Shown here in pieces: positions 1-8,296 of a DNA stretch of 64,000 nt. A program made the position numbers and the translations under genes. Below the pieces are notes generated by a model. That model ran no database searches and was not told the origin of the DNA. It saw only the letters and a program-made list of their open reading frames with translations. Each line of letters begins with the position of its first letter. Position 1 is the stretch's first letter. Origin of the DNA: an uncultured Pelagibacteraceae bacterium (lineage in GTDB: Bacteria; Pseudomonadota; Alphaproteobacteria; Pelagibacterales; Pelagibacteraceae); assembly GCA_902580565.1 (NCBI GenBank), contig CACHLD010000001.1, forward strand, positions 62,001 to 126,000, written 5' to 3'.

Positions 1-192
1 AAATTTGACCCAAACTTACACCAAGCTATGTCAGAAATTGAGAATGTTAGCGTAGACTCTGGAACTATTCTTCAGGAGATCCAAGCTGGGTATATGCTAG
101 GTGAGAGACTATTAAGACCTTCACTTGTCACAGTAGCTAAGAAAAAGATAAGTAAAAAGCCTCAAAATGAGGAAAAAATAAATGATAAATAA
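1..192 (+). CDS. grpE: GrpE nucleotide exchange factor, C-terminal part (5' end outside window)
   Basis: The reading frame is open from base 1 and encodes the last 63 residues of GrpE, the factor that drives ADP release from DnaK. The visible part starts with FDPNLHQAM, continues through a GTILQEIQAGY stretch and GERLLRPSLV, which is the usual beta-domain end of the family, and finishes in a short lysine-rich tail. It stops 62 bp before dnaK on the same strand. The start and coiled-coil stalk lie upstream of the window. Identity is seen from conserved motifs plus the dnaK neighbour. Confidence 0.93.
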   Translation, partial: KFDPNLHQAMSEIENVSVDSGTILQEIQAGYMLGERLLRPSLVTVAKKKISKKPQNEEKINDK

Positions 193-193
193 C

Positions 194-221
194 CTTGTAG
201 AGTCAAAAAAAACACCCATAT
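194..221 (+). promoter_or_regulatory. Heat-shock (RpoH/sigma32-type) promoter candidate for dnaK-dnaJ
   Basis: CTTGTA (194-199) is followed after 14 nt by ACCCATAT (214-221). The enterobacterial sigma32 consensus is CTTGAA, 13-15 nt, CCCCATNT, so the boxes match 5/6 and 7/8. In the alphaproteobacterial form, CTTG then N17 then a CYTATNT-like box also fits with one mismatch. It lies in the 62-bp gap between grpE and dnaK. Assignment is by consensus only. Confidence 0.55.
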
Positions 222-254
222 ACAGAGTTATAATTAAAAGGATATGAAAATAAT

Positions 255-2183
255 ATGAGTAAAGTAATTGGAATAGATTTAGGTACTACAAATTCATGTG
301 TGGCAATTATGGATGGCACACAAGCAAAAGTCTTAGAAAATGCTGAAGGAGCAAGAACTACTCCTTCCGTTGTTGCGTTTTTAGAAAAAGAGGAAAAATT
401 AGTTGGACAACCTGCAAAAAGACAAGCAGTAACTAATGCAGGAGATACAATATTTGCAGTCAAAAGATTGATAGGAAGAAAATTTGACGGTCCTTCAGTT
501 CAAAAAGACATTTCAAAAGTTCCCTATGAGATTATAAAATCTGAAAACGGTGATGCATGGGTACAGGGTAAGGGTAAAAAATATTCACCATCACAAATAT
601 CAGCTTTCATATTACAAAAAATGAAAGAAACAGCTGAAAAATATTTAGGTCAAGCAGTAACAAAAGCTGTAATTACAGTGCCAGCTTATTTTAATGACTC
701 GCAAAGACAAGCTACAAAAGATGCCGGAAAAATTGCCGGTTTAGAAGTTTTAAGAATTATCAACGAACCGACTGCAGCATCTCTTGCTTACGGTTTAGAT
801 AAAAAAGGTGGAAAAAAAATTGCCGTTTATGATTTAGGTGGTGGAACTTTTGATATTTCAATTTTAGAAATAGGAGATGGTGTATTTGAAGTTAAATCGA
901 CAAATGGAGATACATTTTTAGGTGGTGAAGATTTTGACGATGCTATAGTTGAATATTTAGCAACAGAATTTAAAAAAGACAACGGTATTGATTTAAAATC
1001 AGATAAGCTTGCTTTACAAAGATTAAAAGAAGCTGCGGAAAAAGCAAAGATTGAACTTTCTTCTGCTGCACAGACTGAAATCAATTTGCCGTTTATAACT
1101 GCAGACAAAACAGGTCCAAAACATTTAAATTTAAAGTTTACTAGAGCTAAACTTGAAGCTTTAGTTCAGTCACTTGTTGACAGAACTTTGGAGCCTTGTA
1201 AAACAGCATTGAAAGACTCTGGCTTTTCTGCGGCCGAAATTAACGAAGTAGTACTTGTAGGTGGTATGACAAGAATGCCTAAGATCATGGAAACAGTAAA
1301 AAACTTTTTTGGCAAAGAACCTAATAAAAGTGTAAATCCTGATGAAGTTGTGGCGATGGGAGCTGCTATACAAGGTGGAGTTCTTCAAGGAGATGTAAAA
1401 GACGTATTATTATTAGATGTAACTCCTCTTTCTTTAGGAATTGAAACCCTTGGTGGTGTTTCAACAAAATTAATTGAAAAAAATACAACAATACCTACTA
1501 AAAAAAGCCAAGTTTTTTCCACAGCAGAGGATAATCAGCCAGCAGTATCTATAAGAGTATTACAAGGAGAAAGAGAGATGGCGGCTGACAATAAGATTCT
1601 TGGAAACTTTGAGCTTGTAGGAATAGCTCCTGCTCCTAGAGGTACGCCACAAATTGAAGTAACTTTTGATATAGACGCTAATGGTATTGTCAATGTGTCG
1701 GCAAAAGATAAAGGGACAGGCAAAGAACAGAAAATTCAAATTCAAGCATCTGGCGGTTTATCAGACGAAGAAATACAAAAAATGGTAAAAGATGCAGAGG
1801 CTAATAAAGAGGCAGATAAGAAAAAAAGAGAGACTGTAGATGCAAGAAATCAGGCAGATAGTTTGGTTTTTTCTACCGAAAAAAGTTTAAAAGAACATGG
1901 TGATAAAGTTTCTGCTGAAGAAAAACAAGCTATAGAAAATGGAATTACTGATCTGAAAAAATCTTTGGAAGGTACTGATATTGAGGATATCAAGAAGAAA
2001 ACACAAAGTTTAATTCAAGCTTCAATGAAACTAGGCGAAGCTGTTTATAAGAGCCAACAAAAACCTGGTACTAAAACTCAAGGTAAAGATGACAACAAAA
2101 CAAACGATAAAGACAATGTTGTAGATGCAGATTTTGAAGACGTAAAAGAAAAAAAGGAAGAAGATAAAGAAAAAAGCGCCTAA
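255..2183 (+). CDS. dnaK: Chaperone protein DnaK (Hsp70)
   Basis: ATP-driven Hsp70 chaperone of the cytoplasm that works with DnaJ and GrpE. The 642-residue length is normal. Seen directly: N-terminal phosphate loop IDLGTTNS (about residues 7-14), the [15 protein letters not shown] segment, [14 protein letters not shown], the DLGGGTFD phosphate-2 loop, the interdomain linker [16 protein letters not shown], a substrate-binding domain and a charged lid ending in VVDADFEDV plus a Lys/Glu tail. An AAGGA-like ribosome site sits about 13 nt before the ATG. It sits between grpE and dnaJ and probably has its own heat-shock promoter in the gap. Confidence 0.98.
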   Translation: MSKVIGIDLGTTNSCVAIMDGTQAKVLENAEGARTTPSVVAFLEKEEKLVGQPAKRQAVTNAGDTIFAVKRLIGRKFDGPSVQKDISKVPYEIIKSENGDAWVQGKGKKYSPSQISAFILQKMKETAEKYLGQAVTKAVITVPAYFNDSQRQATKDAGKIAGLEVLRIINEPTAASLAYGLDKKGGKKIAVYDLGGGTFDISILEIGDGVFEVKSTNGDTFLGGEDFDDAIVEYLATEFKKDNGIDLKSDKLALQRLKEAAEKAKIELSSAAQTEINLPFITADKTGPKHLNLKFTRAKLEALVQSLVDRTLEPCKTALKDSGFSAAEINEVVLVGGMTRMPKIMETVKNFFGKEPNKSVNPDEVVAMGAAIQGGVLQGDVKDVLLLDVTPLSLGIETLGGVSTKLIEKNTTIPTKKSQVFSTAEDNQPAVSIRVLQGEREMAADNKILGNFELVGIAPAPRGTPQIEVTFDIDANGIVNVSAKDKGTGKEQKIQIQASGGLSDEEIQKMVKDAEANKEADKKKRETVDARNQADSLVFSTEKSLKEHGDKVSAEEKQAIENGITDLKKSLEGTDIEDIKKKTQSLIQASMKLGEAVYKSQQKPGTKTQGKDDNKTNDKDNVVDADFEDVKEKKEEDKEKSA

Positions 2184-2206
2184 GAAAATTGTGAAGGAGA
2201 CGTCCT

Positions 2207-3325
2207 GTGGCAAAAAGAGATTATTATGATGTCTTAGGTGTTACTAAGTCAGCATCAAAAGAAGAAATCAAAAAAGCCTATCGAAAACTCGCTCTAAAAT
2301 TTCACCCTGACAAAACTAAGGGAGATAAGTCTTCCGAAGAGAAGTTCAAAGAAGCTAGTGAAGCTTATCATATACTTTCTGACGAAAAGAGAAAAACTAA
2401 TTACGATCAATTCGGTCATGCTGCTTTTGAAGGTGCAGGTGCAGGAGGACAAGGTTTTGGAGGATTTGATACATCTTCCTTTTCAGACATATTTGAAGAT
2501 TTTTTTAGTGACTTCGGAGGAGGACAAACAAGAAGATCTAGTAATAGAGGCAATGATCTAAGGTATGATGTAAGTATAGATTTAGAGGATGCATATAAAG
2601 GACTAGAAAAAAATGTTAAGTACACTACTTATAAAAAATGTTCCGCTTGCTCTGGAAGTGGCGCAGCAAAAGGATCTAAACCAATAAAATGTAACTATTG
2701 TTCAGGAAGGGGTAAAGTTAGAACTAATCAAGGCTTCTTCACTGTTCAACAAACTTGCCCTCAATGCAGTGGATATGGAGAAAATATAGGAGATCCATGT
2801 AAAAGTTGTAGCGGTAATGGAAAAACACAAGGAACTGAAAATGTAACTGTTAAAATTCCAAAAGGAGTTGATGACGGTACAAGAATAAGACTATCCGGTA
2901 AAGGAGAAGCAGGATCTAAAGGTGGTTCAAGTGGAGATCTATATCTATTTATATCAATTGATAATCACAACATCTTTAAAAGATCCGAAGAAAATCTATA
3001 TTATGAATTACCAATATCTTTTTCAGATGCCACTCTAGGCACTACGGTAGAGGTTCCTTCTATAGATGGAGGAAAATCAAAAATCAAAATTCCAGCTGGT
3101 ACTCAGCATGGTAAACAATTTAGATTAAGAGGAAAAGGAATGCCTCTGTTAAGGAGAAGTATTTTTGGAGATTTATACATAAGAGTTATTACTCAAGTAC
3201 CAACATCTCTATCAAAAAGACAAAAAGAAATATTACAGGAATTTAACGAGATAGAAACGAATAAACCTGATCCAGTAATTAAAAGCTTTTTTGAAAAGGC
3301 TAAAAAGTTTTGGAAAAGTTCATAA
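2207..3325 (+). CDS. dnaJ: Chaperone protein DnaJ (Hsp40), GTG start
   Basis: Type I J-domain co-chaperone that delivers substrates to DnaK and stimulates its ATPase. Residues 1-70 form the J domain with HPD at 33-35. A Gly/Phe-rich linker spans about 75-105. Four CxxCxGxG zinc repeats have cysteines at 145/148, 162/165, 184/187 and 198/201. The C-terminal substrate domains follow, for 372 aa in total. The start is GTG at 2207, supported by a strong GAAGGAG ribosome site at 2193-2199 and by the canonical [11 protein letters not shown] start. It lies 23 bp after dnaK and is probably co-transcribed. Confidence 0.97.
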   Translation: MAKRDYYDVLGVTKSASKEEIKKAYRKLALKFHPDKTKGDKSSEEKFKEASEAYHILSDEKRKTNYDQFGHAAFEGAGAGGQGFGGFDTSSFSDIFEDFFSDFGGGQTRRSSNRGNDLRYDVSIDLEDAYKGLEKNVKYTTYKKCSACSGSGAAKGSKPIKCNYCSGRGKVRTNQGFFTVQQTCPQCSGYGENIGDPCKSCSGNGKTQGTENVTVKIPKGVDDGTRIRLSGKGEAGSKGGSSGDLYLFISIDNHNIFKRSEENLYYELPISFSDATLGTTVEVPSIDGGKSKIKIPAGTQHGKQFRLRGKGMPLLRRSIFGDLYIRVITQVPTSLSKRQKEILQEFNEIETNKPDPVIKSFFEKAKKFWKSS

Positions 3326-3330
3326 TTTAA

Positions 3331-3501
3331 ATGGAAACTGATCAAATAATGTCTGCAATTTTTTTAATTGCAGTGCTGGCATTAATCTTACCAGGATTTT
3401 TGTCTACAAATAATAAGTTTAAACAATTTATAAAAAATCTTTCTATTTGGGCTATAATTGTACTTATTATTATTGTAATCATTTACTTTATAAAAAAATG
3501 A
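3331..3501 (+). CDS. Small two-helix membrane protein of unknown function (56 aa)
   Basis: An ATG 5 bp after the dnaJ stop opens a 56-codon frame. Its TGA overlaps the dapB ATG (ATGA, 3498-3501), the arrangement used throughout this genome for translational coupling. The product has two hydrophobic segments, about residues 8-23 and 37-54, joined by a polar loop (STNNKFKQF), and ends IKK. No family is recognised. The exact fit between dnaJ and dapB and the membrane-like composition argue that it is real. The weak point is the lack of a clear Shine-Dalgarno site. Confidence 0.6.
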   Translation: METDQIMSAIFLIAVLALILPGFLSTNNKFKQFIKNLSIWAIIVLIIIVIIYFIKK

Positions 3502-4274
3502 GAAGAATCAATTTAGCTATTACTGGATGTATGGGTAGAATGGGTCAAAAACTCATTCAGTCTTCAAGTTCAGACAAAAATTTCAAATTAGTTTCTTTAA
3601 CAGAGAACAGAAAAATAAATAAAAGAATAAGAGGAATAAAACCCGAGCTGAATACTATTAATGCATTTAAAAAAGCTGATGTGATTATTGATTTTACTAT
3701 TCCTAAATGCACTTTAGAGGTTTTAAAAATCGCAGTAAAACAAAAAAAAAGAGTTGTAATAGGGACAACTGGTTTTACAAAAAAGCAAGAAAGAATAATT
3801 GCAAATTATTCCAAAAAGATTTCTATTTTAAAGGCTGGGAATATGAGTTTAGGGATAAACTTATTGATGTATTTAACTGAGATTACGTCTAGATCATTAG
3901 GAAAAAAATTTTTAAGCAAGGTCTATGAAGTTCATCATAAGGGTAAAAAAGATTATCCTTCAGGTACAGCTTTAATGCTTGGAGAGGGTATTTCCAAAGG
4001 GAAAAAGAAGAATTTTTACAGTATGATGGGAAAAAAATTTTTAAACAAAAAATCATTTCCTTACAGTAATAAGATTAATTTTAACTCTATAAGAAAAGGT
4101 AGCGTGGTAGGAGAGCATGAAGTTTTGTTTTCTAGTGGAAAAGAAATAATAACTTTAAATCACGAGTCTTTTGATCGAGCTTTATACTCTGAAGGAGCTT
4201 TAGCAGCAGCAAAATGGATAAGGAAAAAAAAGCCAGGTCTTTACTCTATGAGAGATCTTTTGAATTTTAAGTGA
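3498..4274 (+). CDS. dapB: 4-hydroxy-tetrahydrodipicolinate reductase
   Basis: NAD(P)H-dependent reductase of the lysine/meso-diaminopimelate pathway. From the ATG at 3498 the protein is 258 aa and starts directly with the dinucleotide fold (INLAITGCMGRMGQ). Other hallmarks are VVIGTTGFT (about 87-94) and the catalytic block EVHHKGKKDYPSGTA with His146 and Lys150 in the positions of the E. coli His/Lys pair. The frame is open further upstream to 3447, but that part overlaps the preceding small ORF and lies outside the family. It overlaps nth by 4 bp at its end. Confidence 0.96.
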   Translation: MRRINLAITGCMGRMGQKLIQSSSSDKNFKLVSLTENRKINKRIRGIKPELNTINAFKKADVIIDFTIPKCTLEVLKIAVKQKKRVVIGTTGFTKKQERIIANYSKKISILKAGNMSLGINLLMYLTEITSRSLGKKFLSKVYEVHHKGKKDYPSGTALMLGEGISKGKKKNFYSMMGKKFLNKKSFPYSNKINFNSIRKGSVVGEHEVLFSSGKEIITLNHESFDRALYSEGALAAAKWIRKKKPGLYSMRDLLNFK

Positions 4275-4924
4275 ATAATAAAGAAAAATCTAAGATCATT
4301 ACAAAAATCTTAAATAAAACTTATCCAAAAGTTCCAATACCCTTAAACTATAAGAATGTTTTTACACTACTAGTATCCGTTTTGCTCTCAGCTCAATGTA
4401 CAGATGTAAATGTTAATAATGTTACTAAGAATATTTACCCAAAATATAATCATCCTAAACATTTTGTAAAATTAGGAAGAAAAAAAATAGAAAGATTAAT
4501 TAAAAAAATAGGAATTTTTAGAGTAAAAGCTAAGAGTATTTATTATTTATCAAAAACTTTAGTTCAAAAATATAAAGGTAAAGTTCCTAGAACCTATGAA
4601 CAGCTAGAAGAACTTCCTGGTGTCGGACATAAGACAGCTAGTGTGGTAATGTCGCAAGGATTCGGTTACCCGGCGTTTCCAGTTGACACTCATATTCACC
4701 GATTAGCTCAGAGATGGGGATTAACTAGTGGTAAAAACGTAATTCAAACAGAAAAAGATCTAAAAAGTATTTTTCCTAAAAAATATTGGAACAAACTGCA
4801 TTTACAAATAATTTGGTACGGTAGAGAATTTTGCAAAGCGAGAGATTGCTACGGAATAACTTGTAAAATTTGTAGAAGCTGTTATCCAAATAGAAAAAAA
4901 CCAATTAAAACCAAAAAGGCTTAA
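4271..4924 (+). CDS. nth: Endonuclease III (DNA glycosylase/AP lyase), GTG start
   Basis: Base-excision repair enzyme for oxidised pyrimidines. The 217-aa length is normal. The helix-hairpin-helix LPGVGHKTA carries catalytic Lys121, and VDTHIHR carries Asp139. The C-terminal iron-sulfur region has five cysteines at 188, 193, 198, 201 and 204, which differs from the textbook C-x6-C-x2-C-x5-C spacing, so which four bind the 4Fe-4S cluster is open. The GTG start overlaps the dapB stop (GTGA). The kinase gene that follows begins immediately after the stop. Confidence 0.95.
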   Translation: MNNKEKSKIITKILNKTYPKVPIPLNYKNVFTLLVSVLLSAQCTDVNVNNVTKNIYPKYNHPKHFVKLGRKKIERLIKKIGIFRVKAKSIYYLSKTLVQKYKGKVPRTYEQLEELPGVGHKTASVVMSQGFGYPAFPVDTHIHRLAQRWGLTSGKNVIQTEKDLKSIFPKKYWNKLHLQIIWYGREFCKARDCYGITCKICRSCYPNRKKPIKTKKA

Positions 4925-5854
4925 ATGAAAATTATTGGAATAGGAAACGCAATAGTTGATGTTATATGTAAGGTAAATGAGGATTTCCTTTCTAACAATA
5001 AATTAACTAAAAGCACTATGAAACTAGTTAATGAGAGTGAATTCAAAAAATTATTATCCAGCCTCAAAATTGAGAACACCGTTTCTGGTGGTTCAGTTGC
5101 AAATTCTATAGTTGGACTCTCACAATTAGGAAATGAAGTTGGTTTTATTGGCAAAATAAATGATGATGAACTTGGTGCTAAATACGAAGAAGGATTAAAA
5201 AAAGAGAATGTACAATATTTATACTCGAAAAAAAAAGAAAAGATACCTACCGGCACTTGTTTGATTTTAATAACTCCTGACTCTGAAAGAACTATGGCAA
5301 CTTTTCTAGGAACTGCTGGAAAAATTAGTGAAAACGACATCGACATAAGCTTCATTAAAAAAAGTGAAATTTTATTTTTAGAGGGATACCTTTGGGATGA
5401 AGGTGAACCAAAAAAAGCTTTTGAAAAAGCTATAAAAGACTCTAATAAAGTAGCAATGTCTTTATCTGATTTATTTTGTGTAGAAAGACATAAACCTCAT
5501 TTTCTAGATCTAGTAAAAAATAAATTAGATATAACCTTTGCCAATGAGCAAGAAATTATTTCATTAATAAATGCAAAAAACATTAACGATGTGATCGATT
5601 TTTCAAAAAATATAAAAAGAATAATTATCATAACACGCGGAGAAAAAGGTGCATTAGCAATTAAAGGAGATGAAATAACAGAGTGTAATGCTATTAAAAA
5701 TTTAAAAATTAAAGACTTAACTGGAGCAGGAGATTTATTTGCTGCAGGTTTTTTACATGGTTTTATAAATAATAAATCAATTAAAGAAAGTTTAGATATT
5801 GGAACTAAAATGTCTGCTAAAGTCATTCAGATAATAGGTGCCAGATTAAAATAA
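4925..5854 (+). CDS. PfkB-family carbohydrate/nucleoside kinase (adenosine kinase-like)
   Basis: Ribokinase-superfamily phosphotransferase of 309 aa. It begins with the MKIIGIGNAIVDV N-terminal strand. A GGSVANSIVGLSQLG segment corresponds to the substrate-binding GGxxxN motif. Near the end, DLTGAGDLFAAGFLHG holds the anion hole and catalytic base (GAGD at 267-270). Alphaproteobacterial homologues of this form are usually annotated as adenosine kinase or fructokinase-like, and the true substrate cannot be told from sequence. It starts directly after the nth stop and is the last gene of the run; the next gene is on the opposite strand. Confidence 0.88.
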   Translation: MKIIGIGNAIVDVICKVNEDFLSNNKLTKSTMKLVNESEFKKLLSSLKIENTVSGGSVANSIVGLSQLGNEVGFIGKINDDELGAKYEEGLKKENVQYLYSKKKEKIPTGTCLILITPDSERTMATFLGTAGKISENDIDISFIKKSEILFLEGYLWDEGEPKKAFEKAIKDSNKVAMSLSDLFCVERHKPHFLDLVKNKLDITFANEQEIISLINAKNINDVIDFSKNIKRIIIITRGEKGALAIKGDEITECNAIKNLKIKDLTGAGDLFAAGFLHGFINNKSIKESLDIGTKMSAKVIQIIGARLK

Positions 5855-5855
5855 A

Positions 5856-5963
5856 TTATTTTTTTCTTCTTTTAAAACTTCCTTTACCTTTTTTTGGTTT
5901 GACAACTCTTTTATGATATTTTTTTGAGAATAGATCATAAGCAATTTTGTTTCTTTTTTTCAT
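5856..5963 (-). CDS. arfA: ArfA-like alternative ribosome-rescue factor (35 aa)
   Basis: A 35-codon minus-strand ORF fills the gap after the kinase gene. The product is very basic and carries LFSKKYHKRVVKPKKGKGSF (residues 11-30), matching the ArfA core in which LF.xR.V is followed by KKGKGSY. ArfA recruits RF2 to ribosomes stalled on mRNAs without a stop codon. The ORF ends at TAA only five residues after the core, so it lacks the hydrophobic C-terminal tail of E. coli ArfA. Its ATG overlaps the TGA of the upstream regulator gene, suggesting coupled translation. The family call is my recognition of the motif, not a search result. Confidence 0.72.
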   Translation of the reverse strand: MKKRNKIAYDLFSKKYHKRVVKPKKGKGSFKRRKK

Positions 5964-6589
5964 AAGTAGTAACCTTTTTTATCATTTAAAATAAATTTTT
6001 CGTCTGAAAACTTATTTTTAATCTTTTTTCTTAGTCTATAAATATGAGTTTCAACGGTATGGGTATCCGCATCTTGCGCATACTTCCAAACTTTTTTTAA
6101 AATTTCGTCTTTAGAAATAGATCCTACATTTTTTAAAAATAATTCAAGAAGATGAATCTCTTTCTCAGTTAAAGAAATAAAATTATTTCCTCTAGAAAGT
6201 TTTTTTTCATTTTTATCTAGATTATACTCTTTAATTATAATTCCTGAATTTTTACTAAATTTTTTTTTTGCAATTGAATTTTCAATAATCTTATTTAATT
6301 CACTTACACTAAAAGGCAATAATAATTTATCATGAAATTTAGCAGATATTATTTGATTTGGTTTTGATAAAGCAATTTTAATTAGATCGTTTTTTTTAAA
6401 CAAATTATTAGTGAAATTATTTTCATCTAAAAAATCACTATGCACTAATAATACGTCATAATCTTTATAAGAACCTTGGTCTGAGTCTTTTAAATGAAAA
6501 ATTAATTTAAAATTGAAATAATCTTTAAGTTCCTCTAATGAAGTGTTAAAGTTTTTAGGACCAAATGTTAAAACGTTAAATTTATGCAT
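5960..6589 (-). CDS. Orphan winged-helix response regulator (OmpR/PhoB type) with degenerate receiver
   Basis: The C-terminal half (about 120-209) is a transcriptional-regulator winged helix: ISLTEKEIHLLELFLKN, then a recognition helix DADTHTVETHIYRLRKKI, and a wing ending KKGYYL. The N-terminal part has receiver-like strand/helix alternation, but the position after strand DVLLV is His rather than the phospho-accepting Asp, and no clear acidic pair is visible. It therefore probably works without phosphorylation. There is no histidine kinase beside it. Its start codon abuts that of the divergent gene at 6584 within the hexamer ATGCAT. Target genes are unknown. Confidence 0.82.
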   Translation of the reverse strand: MHKFNVLTFGPKNFNTSLEELKDYFNFKLIFHLKDSDQGSYKDYDVLLVHSDFLDENNFTNNLFKKNDLIKIALSKPNQIISAKFHDKLLLPFSVSELNKIIENSIAKKKFSKNSGIIIKEYNLDKNEKKLSRGNNFISLTEKEIHLLELFLKNVGSISKDEILKKVWKYAQDADTHTVETHIYRLRKKIKNKFSDEKFILNDKKGYYL

Positions 6590-7075
6590 ATTTATATTAA
6601 AAATAATAAACTATCAATTTATGATTATAAGGTAAAATGTGCCGTTGGTAAAAGAGGAATTAAAATTAAAAAGAAAGAGGGGGATTTAATCACCCCAAAA
6701 GGTACATTTCGAATAAAAAATGTTTTCTATAGAAAAGATCGGGTTTTCAATTTTAAATCAAAAATTAAAAAAATATCTATTGAAAAAAATATGGGATGGT
6801 GCGATGACCCAAAATCAAAAAAATATAATATGCTTGTAAAACTACCTTTTAATTATAGAGCAGAAAAACTTTACAAATCAAATAACACTTACGATATTGT
6901 TCTTGTCTTAAATTATAATATGAATCCAATAAGAAAAAACAAAGGTAGTGCAATTTTCATACATATTGCTAGAAGAAATTATAAAGCGACAGCTGGTTGT
7001 ATAGCAATACAAAAAAAAGATATGAAAAAGGTTATCAAGAAAATAGACAAAAAAACTTTAGTCCAAATAAATTAA
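6584..7075 (+). CDS. YkuD (L,D-transpeptidase) domain protein
   Basis: A 163-aa protein with the YkuD catalytic pattern. His127 in AIFIHIAR is followed twelve residues later by Cys139 in KATAGCIAIQ, corresponding to the HxnSxGC motif of enzymes that cross-link peptidoglycan or anchor proteins to it. No signal peptide is visible from the ATG used, which is unusual for a cell-wall enzyme, though cytoplasmic-looking forms are common in this family (DUF-like YkuD). An upstream start is unlikely because the divergent regulator begins there. It overlaps the convergent YggS gene by 4 bp. Confidence 0.8.
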   Translation: MHIYIKNNKLSIYDYKVKCAVGKRGIKIKKKEGDLITPKGTFRIKNVFYRKDRVFNFKSKIKKISIEKNMGWCDDPKSKKYNMLVKLPFNYRAEKLYKSNNTYDIVLVLNYNMNPIRKNKGSAIFIHIARRNYKATAGCIAIQKKDMKKVIKKIDKKTLVQIN

Positions 7076-7722
7076 CTTCTTTCACCAAAAATAGAGCTAC
7101 CAATTCTTAAGTAAGTAGCCTTATTGTTTAATGCGAGAACATAATCTGAGGACATTCCCATACTTAATTCTTTTAAACCCATCGAATAATTTAATTCTGA
7201 TAAACTTTTAAAATATGTTTCTGTGTTACTATCATTAGGAGGTATAGCCATTAATCCTAAAACATTCATGTGATTTTCCTTGGTACAATAATTATAGAAT
7301 GCGTCTACTTCATTGTATGGAATGCCTGACTTTTGAGACTCATTTCCAATATTTACTTGAATAAAGTACCCAATACTTTTGTTTAAATTTTTTTGATGCT
7401 TGGCTAAAGCATCGGCTAATTTCTGATTATCGAGTGAGTGAATATAGTCAAAAATTTTTACTGCAACTTTAGCTTTATTAGTTTGCAACTTTCCAATCAT
7501 GTGTAACTTTAAATCTATCCTTTCTTTTTTTATTTCTGCCCATTTGCTTATTGCCTCTTGTACTTTATTCTCACCAAAATGCTGATGACCATGTTCAATT
7601 AAAGGTGAAACATGATCAATTGAAAAAGTTTTACTAACAGCTATAATTTTTACAGGCCTCACTGGATTAGACAAAGCTATATTAGATTTTATTTTGTTAA
7701 ATTTTTCAATTATATTATTCAT
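7072..7722 (-). CDS. YggS/PROSC-family pyridoxal phosphate homeostasis protein
   Basis: PLP-binding TIM-barrel protein of the alanine racemase N-terminal fold, involved in vitamin B6 homeostasis. IIAVSKTF holds the PLP lysine (about residue 31 from this ATG). HFGENKVQEA, LHMIGKLQTNKAK and SLDNQKLA are family blocks, and GLMAIPP and SMGMSSDYVLAL follow. I chose the ATG at 7722; a GTG directly before it (7725) would add one residue. It is convergent with the YkuD gene and divergent from the ThiE-like gene, with only 5 bp between starts. Confidence 0.92.
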   Translation of the reverse strand: MNNIIEKFNKIKSNIALSNPVRPVKIIAVSKTFSIDHVSPLIEHGHQHFGENKVQEAISKWAEIKKERIDLKLHMIGKLQTNKAKVAVKIFDYIHSLDNQKLADALAKHQKNLNKSIGYFIQVNIGNESQKSGIPYNEVDAFYNYCTKENHMNVLGLMAIPPNDSNTETYFKSLSELNYSMGLKELSMGMSSDYVLALNNKATYLRIGSSIFGERS

Positions 7723-7727
7723 CACAA

Positions 7728-8294
7728 ATGTTTGTACATAAAAAAAGATATTTTTTTATAACAGAAAATATTAAAAATATTAATCTAGAAAATATAAAAA
7801 AACTAAATAAATTTAATATTATCTATAGAACAAACAAATTAAAAGATAAAAAAACTGATTTGTTAAAATTTAGGAATATATGTAAAAGAAAAAGAATAAA
7901 TTTTTACGTCGCAAATGATTTGCAGCTATCAAAAACAATTAAAGCAGATGGATTGTATATTTCTGCGTTTAATAAAAGTTTAAAATATAAATATTTCAAA
8001 AAGTTTAATTTCAAAATTATTGGTTCAGCTCATAATCATGCCGAACTTAAAATAAAAGAATTACAAGGATGTTCAATTATATTTTTGTCTAGATTATTTG
8101 AAACAAATTATAAAAATAAGAAAAGTTTTTTAGGATTGGTAAAATTTAATCTTTTTTCACTCAAAACTAAACTTTCTCCTCTCGGAGGAATAAATAGGAA
8201 GAATCTAAATTACCTAAAAAATATCAAATGTGACTCCTTCGCTTTATCCTCTGCTTTTATTAAAGATAATAAGATAAATAAAATGTTCTACTAA
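7728..8294 (+). CDS. Thiamine-phosphate synthase/TenI-like protein (divergent)
   Basis: 188 aa with the order of the ThiE/TenI TIM barrel. A YRTNK strand is followed by FYVANDLQLSKTIKADGLYIS, matching the xINDxxDLAxxxGADGVHLG block. IIGSAHNHAEL is in the place of the GxSxH block, and SPLGGINRKNL matches the AIGGI phosphate loop. The pyrophosphate/hydroxymethylpyrimidine loop is changed (ETNYKNKK instead of a GPxxxTxTK-like run). It may be a true ThiE with drifted sequence, a TenI-like regulator, or a related enzyme. A strong terminator follows immediately. Lysine and isoleucine dominate even by the standard of this genome. Confidence 0.7.
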   Translation: MFVHKKRYFFITENIKNINLENIKKLNKFNIIYRTNKLKDKKTDLLKFRNICKRKRINFYVANDLQLSKTIKADGLYISAFNKSLKYKYFKKFNFKIIGSAHNHAELKIKELQGCSIIFLSRLFETNYKNKKSFLGLVKFNLFSLKTKLSPLGGINRKNLNYLKNIKCDSFALSSAFIKDNKINKMFY

Positions 8295-8296
8295 AA

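Noticed and set aside
3447-3497. Longer dapB start
   Set aside because: It overlaps the small membrane ORF and adds residues before the nucleotide-binding strand that the family does not have.
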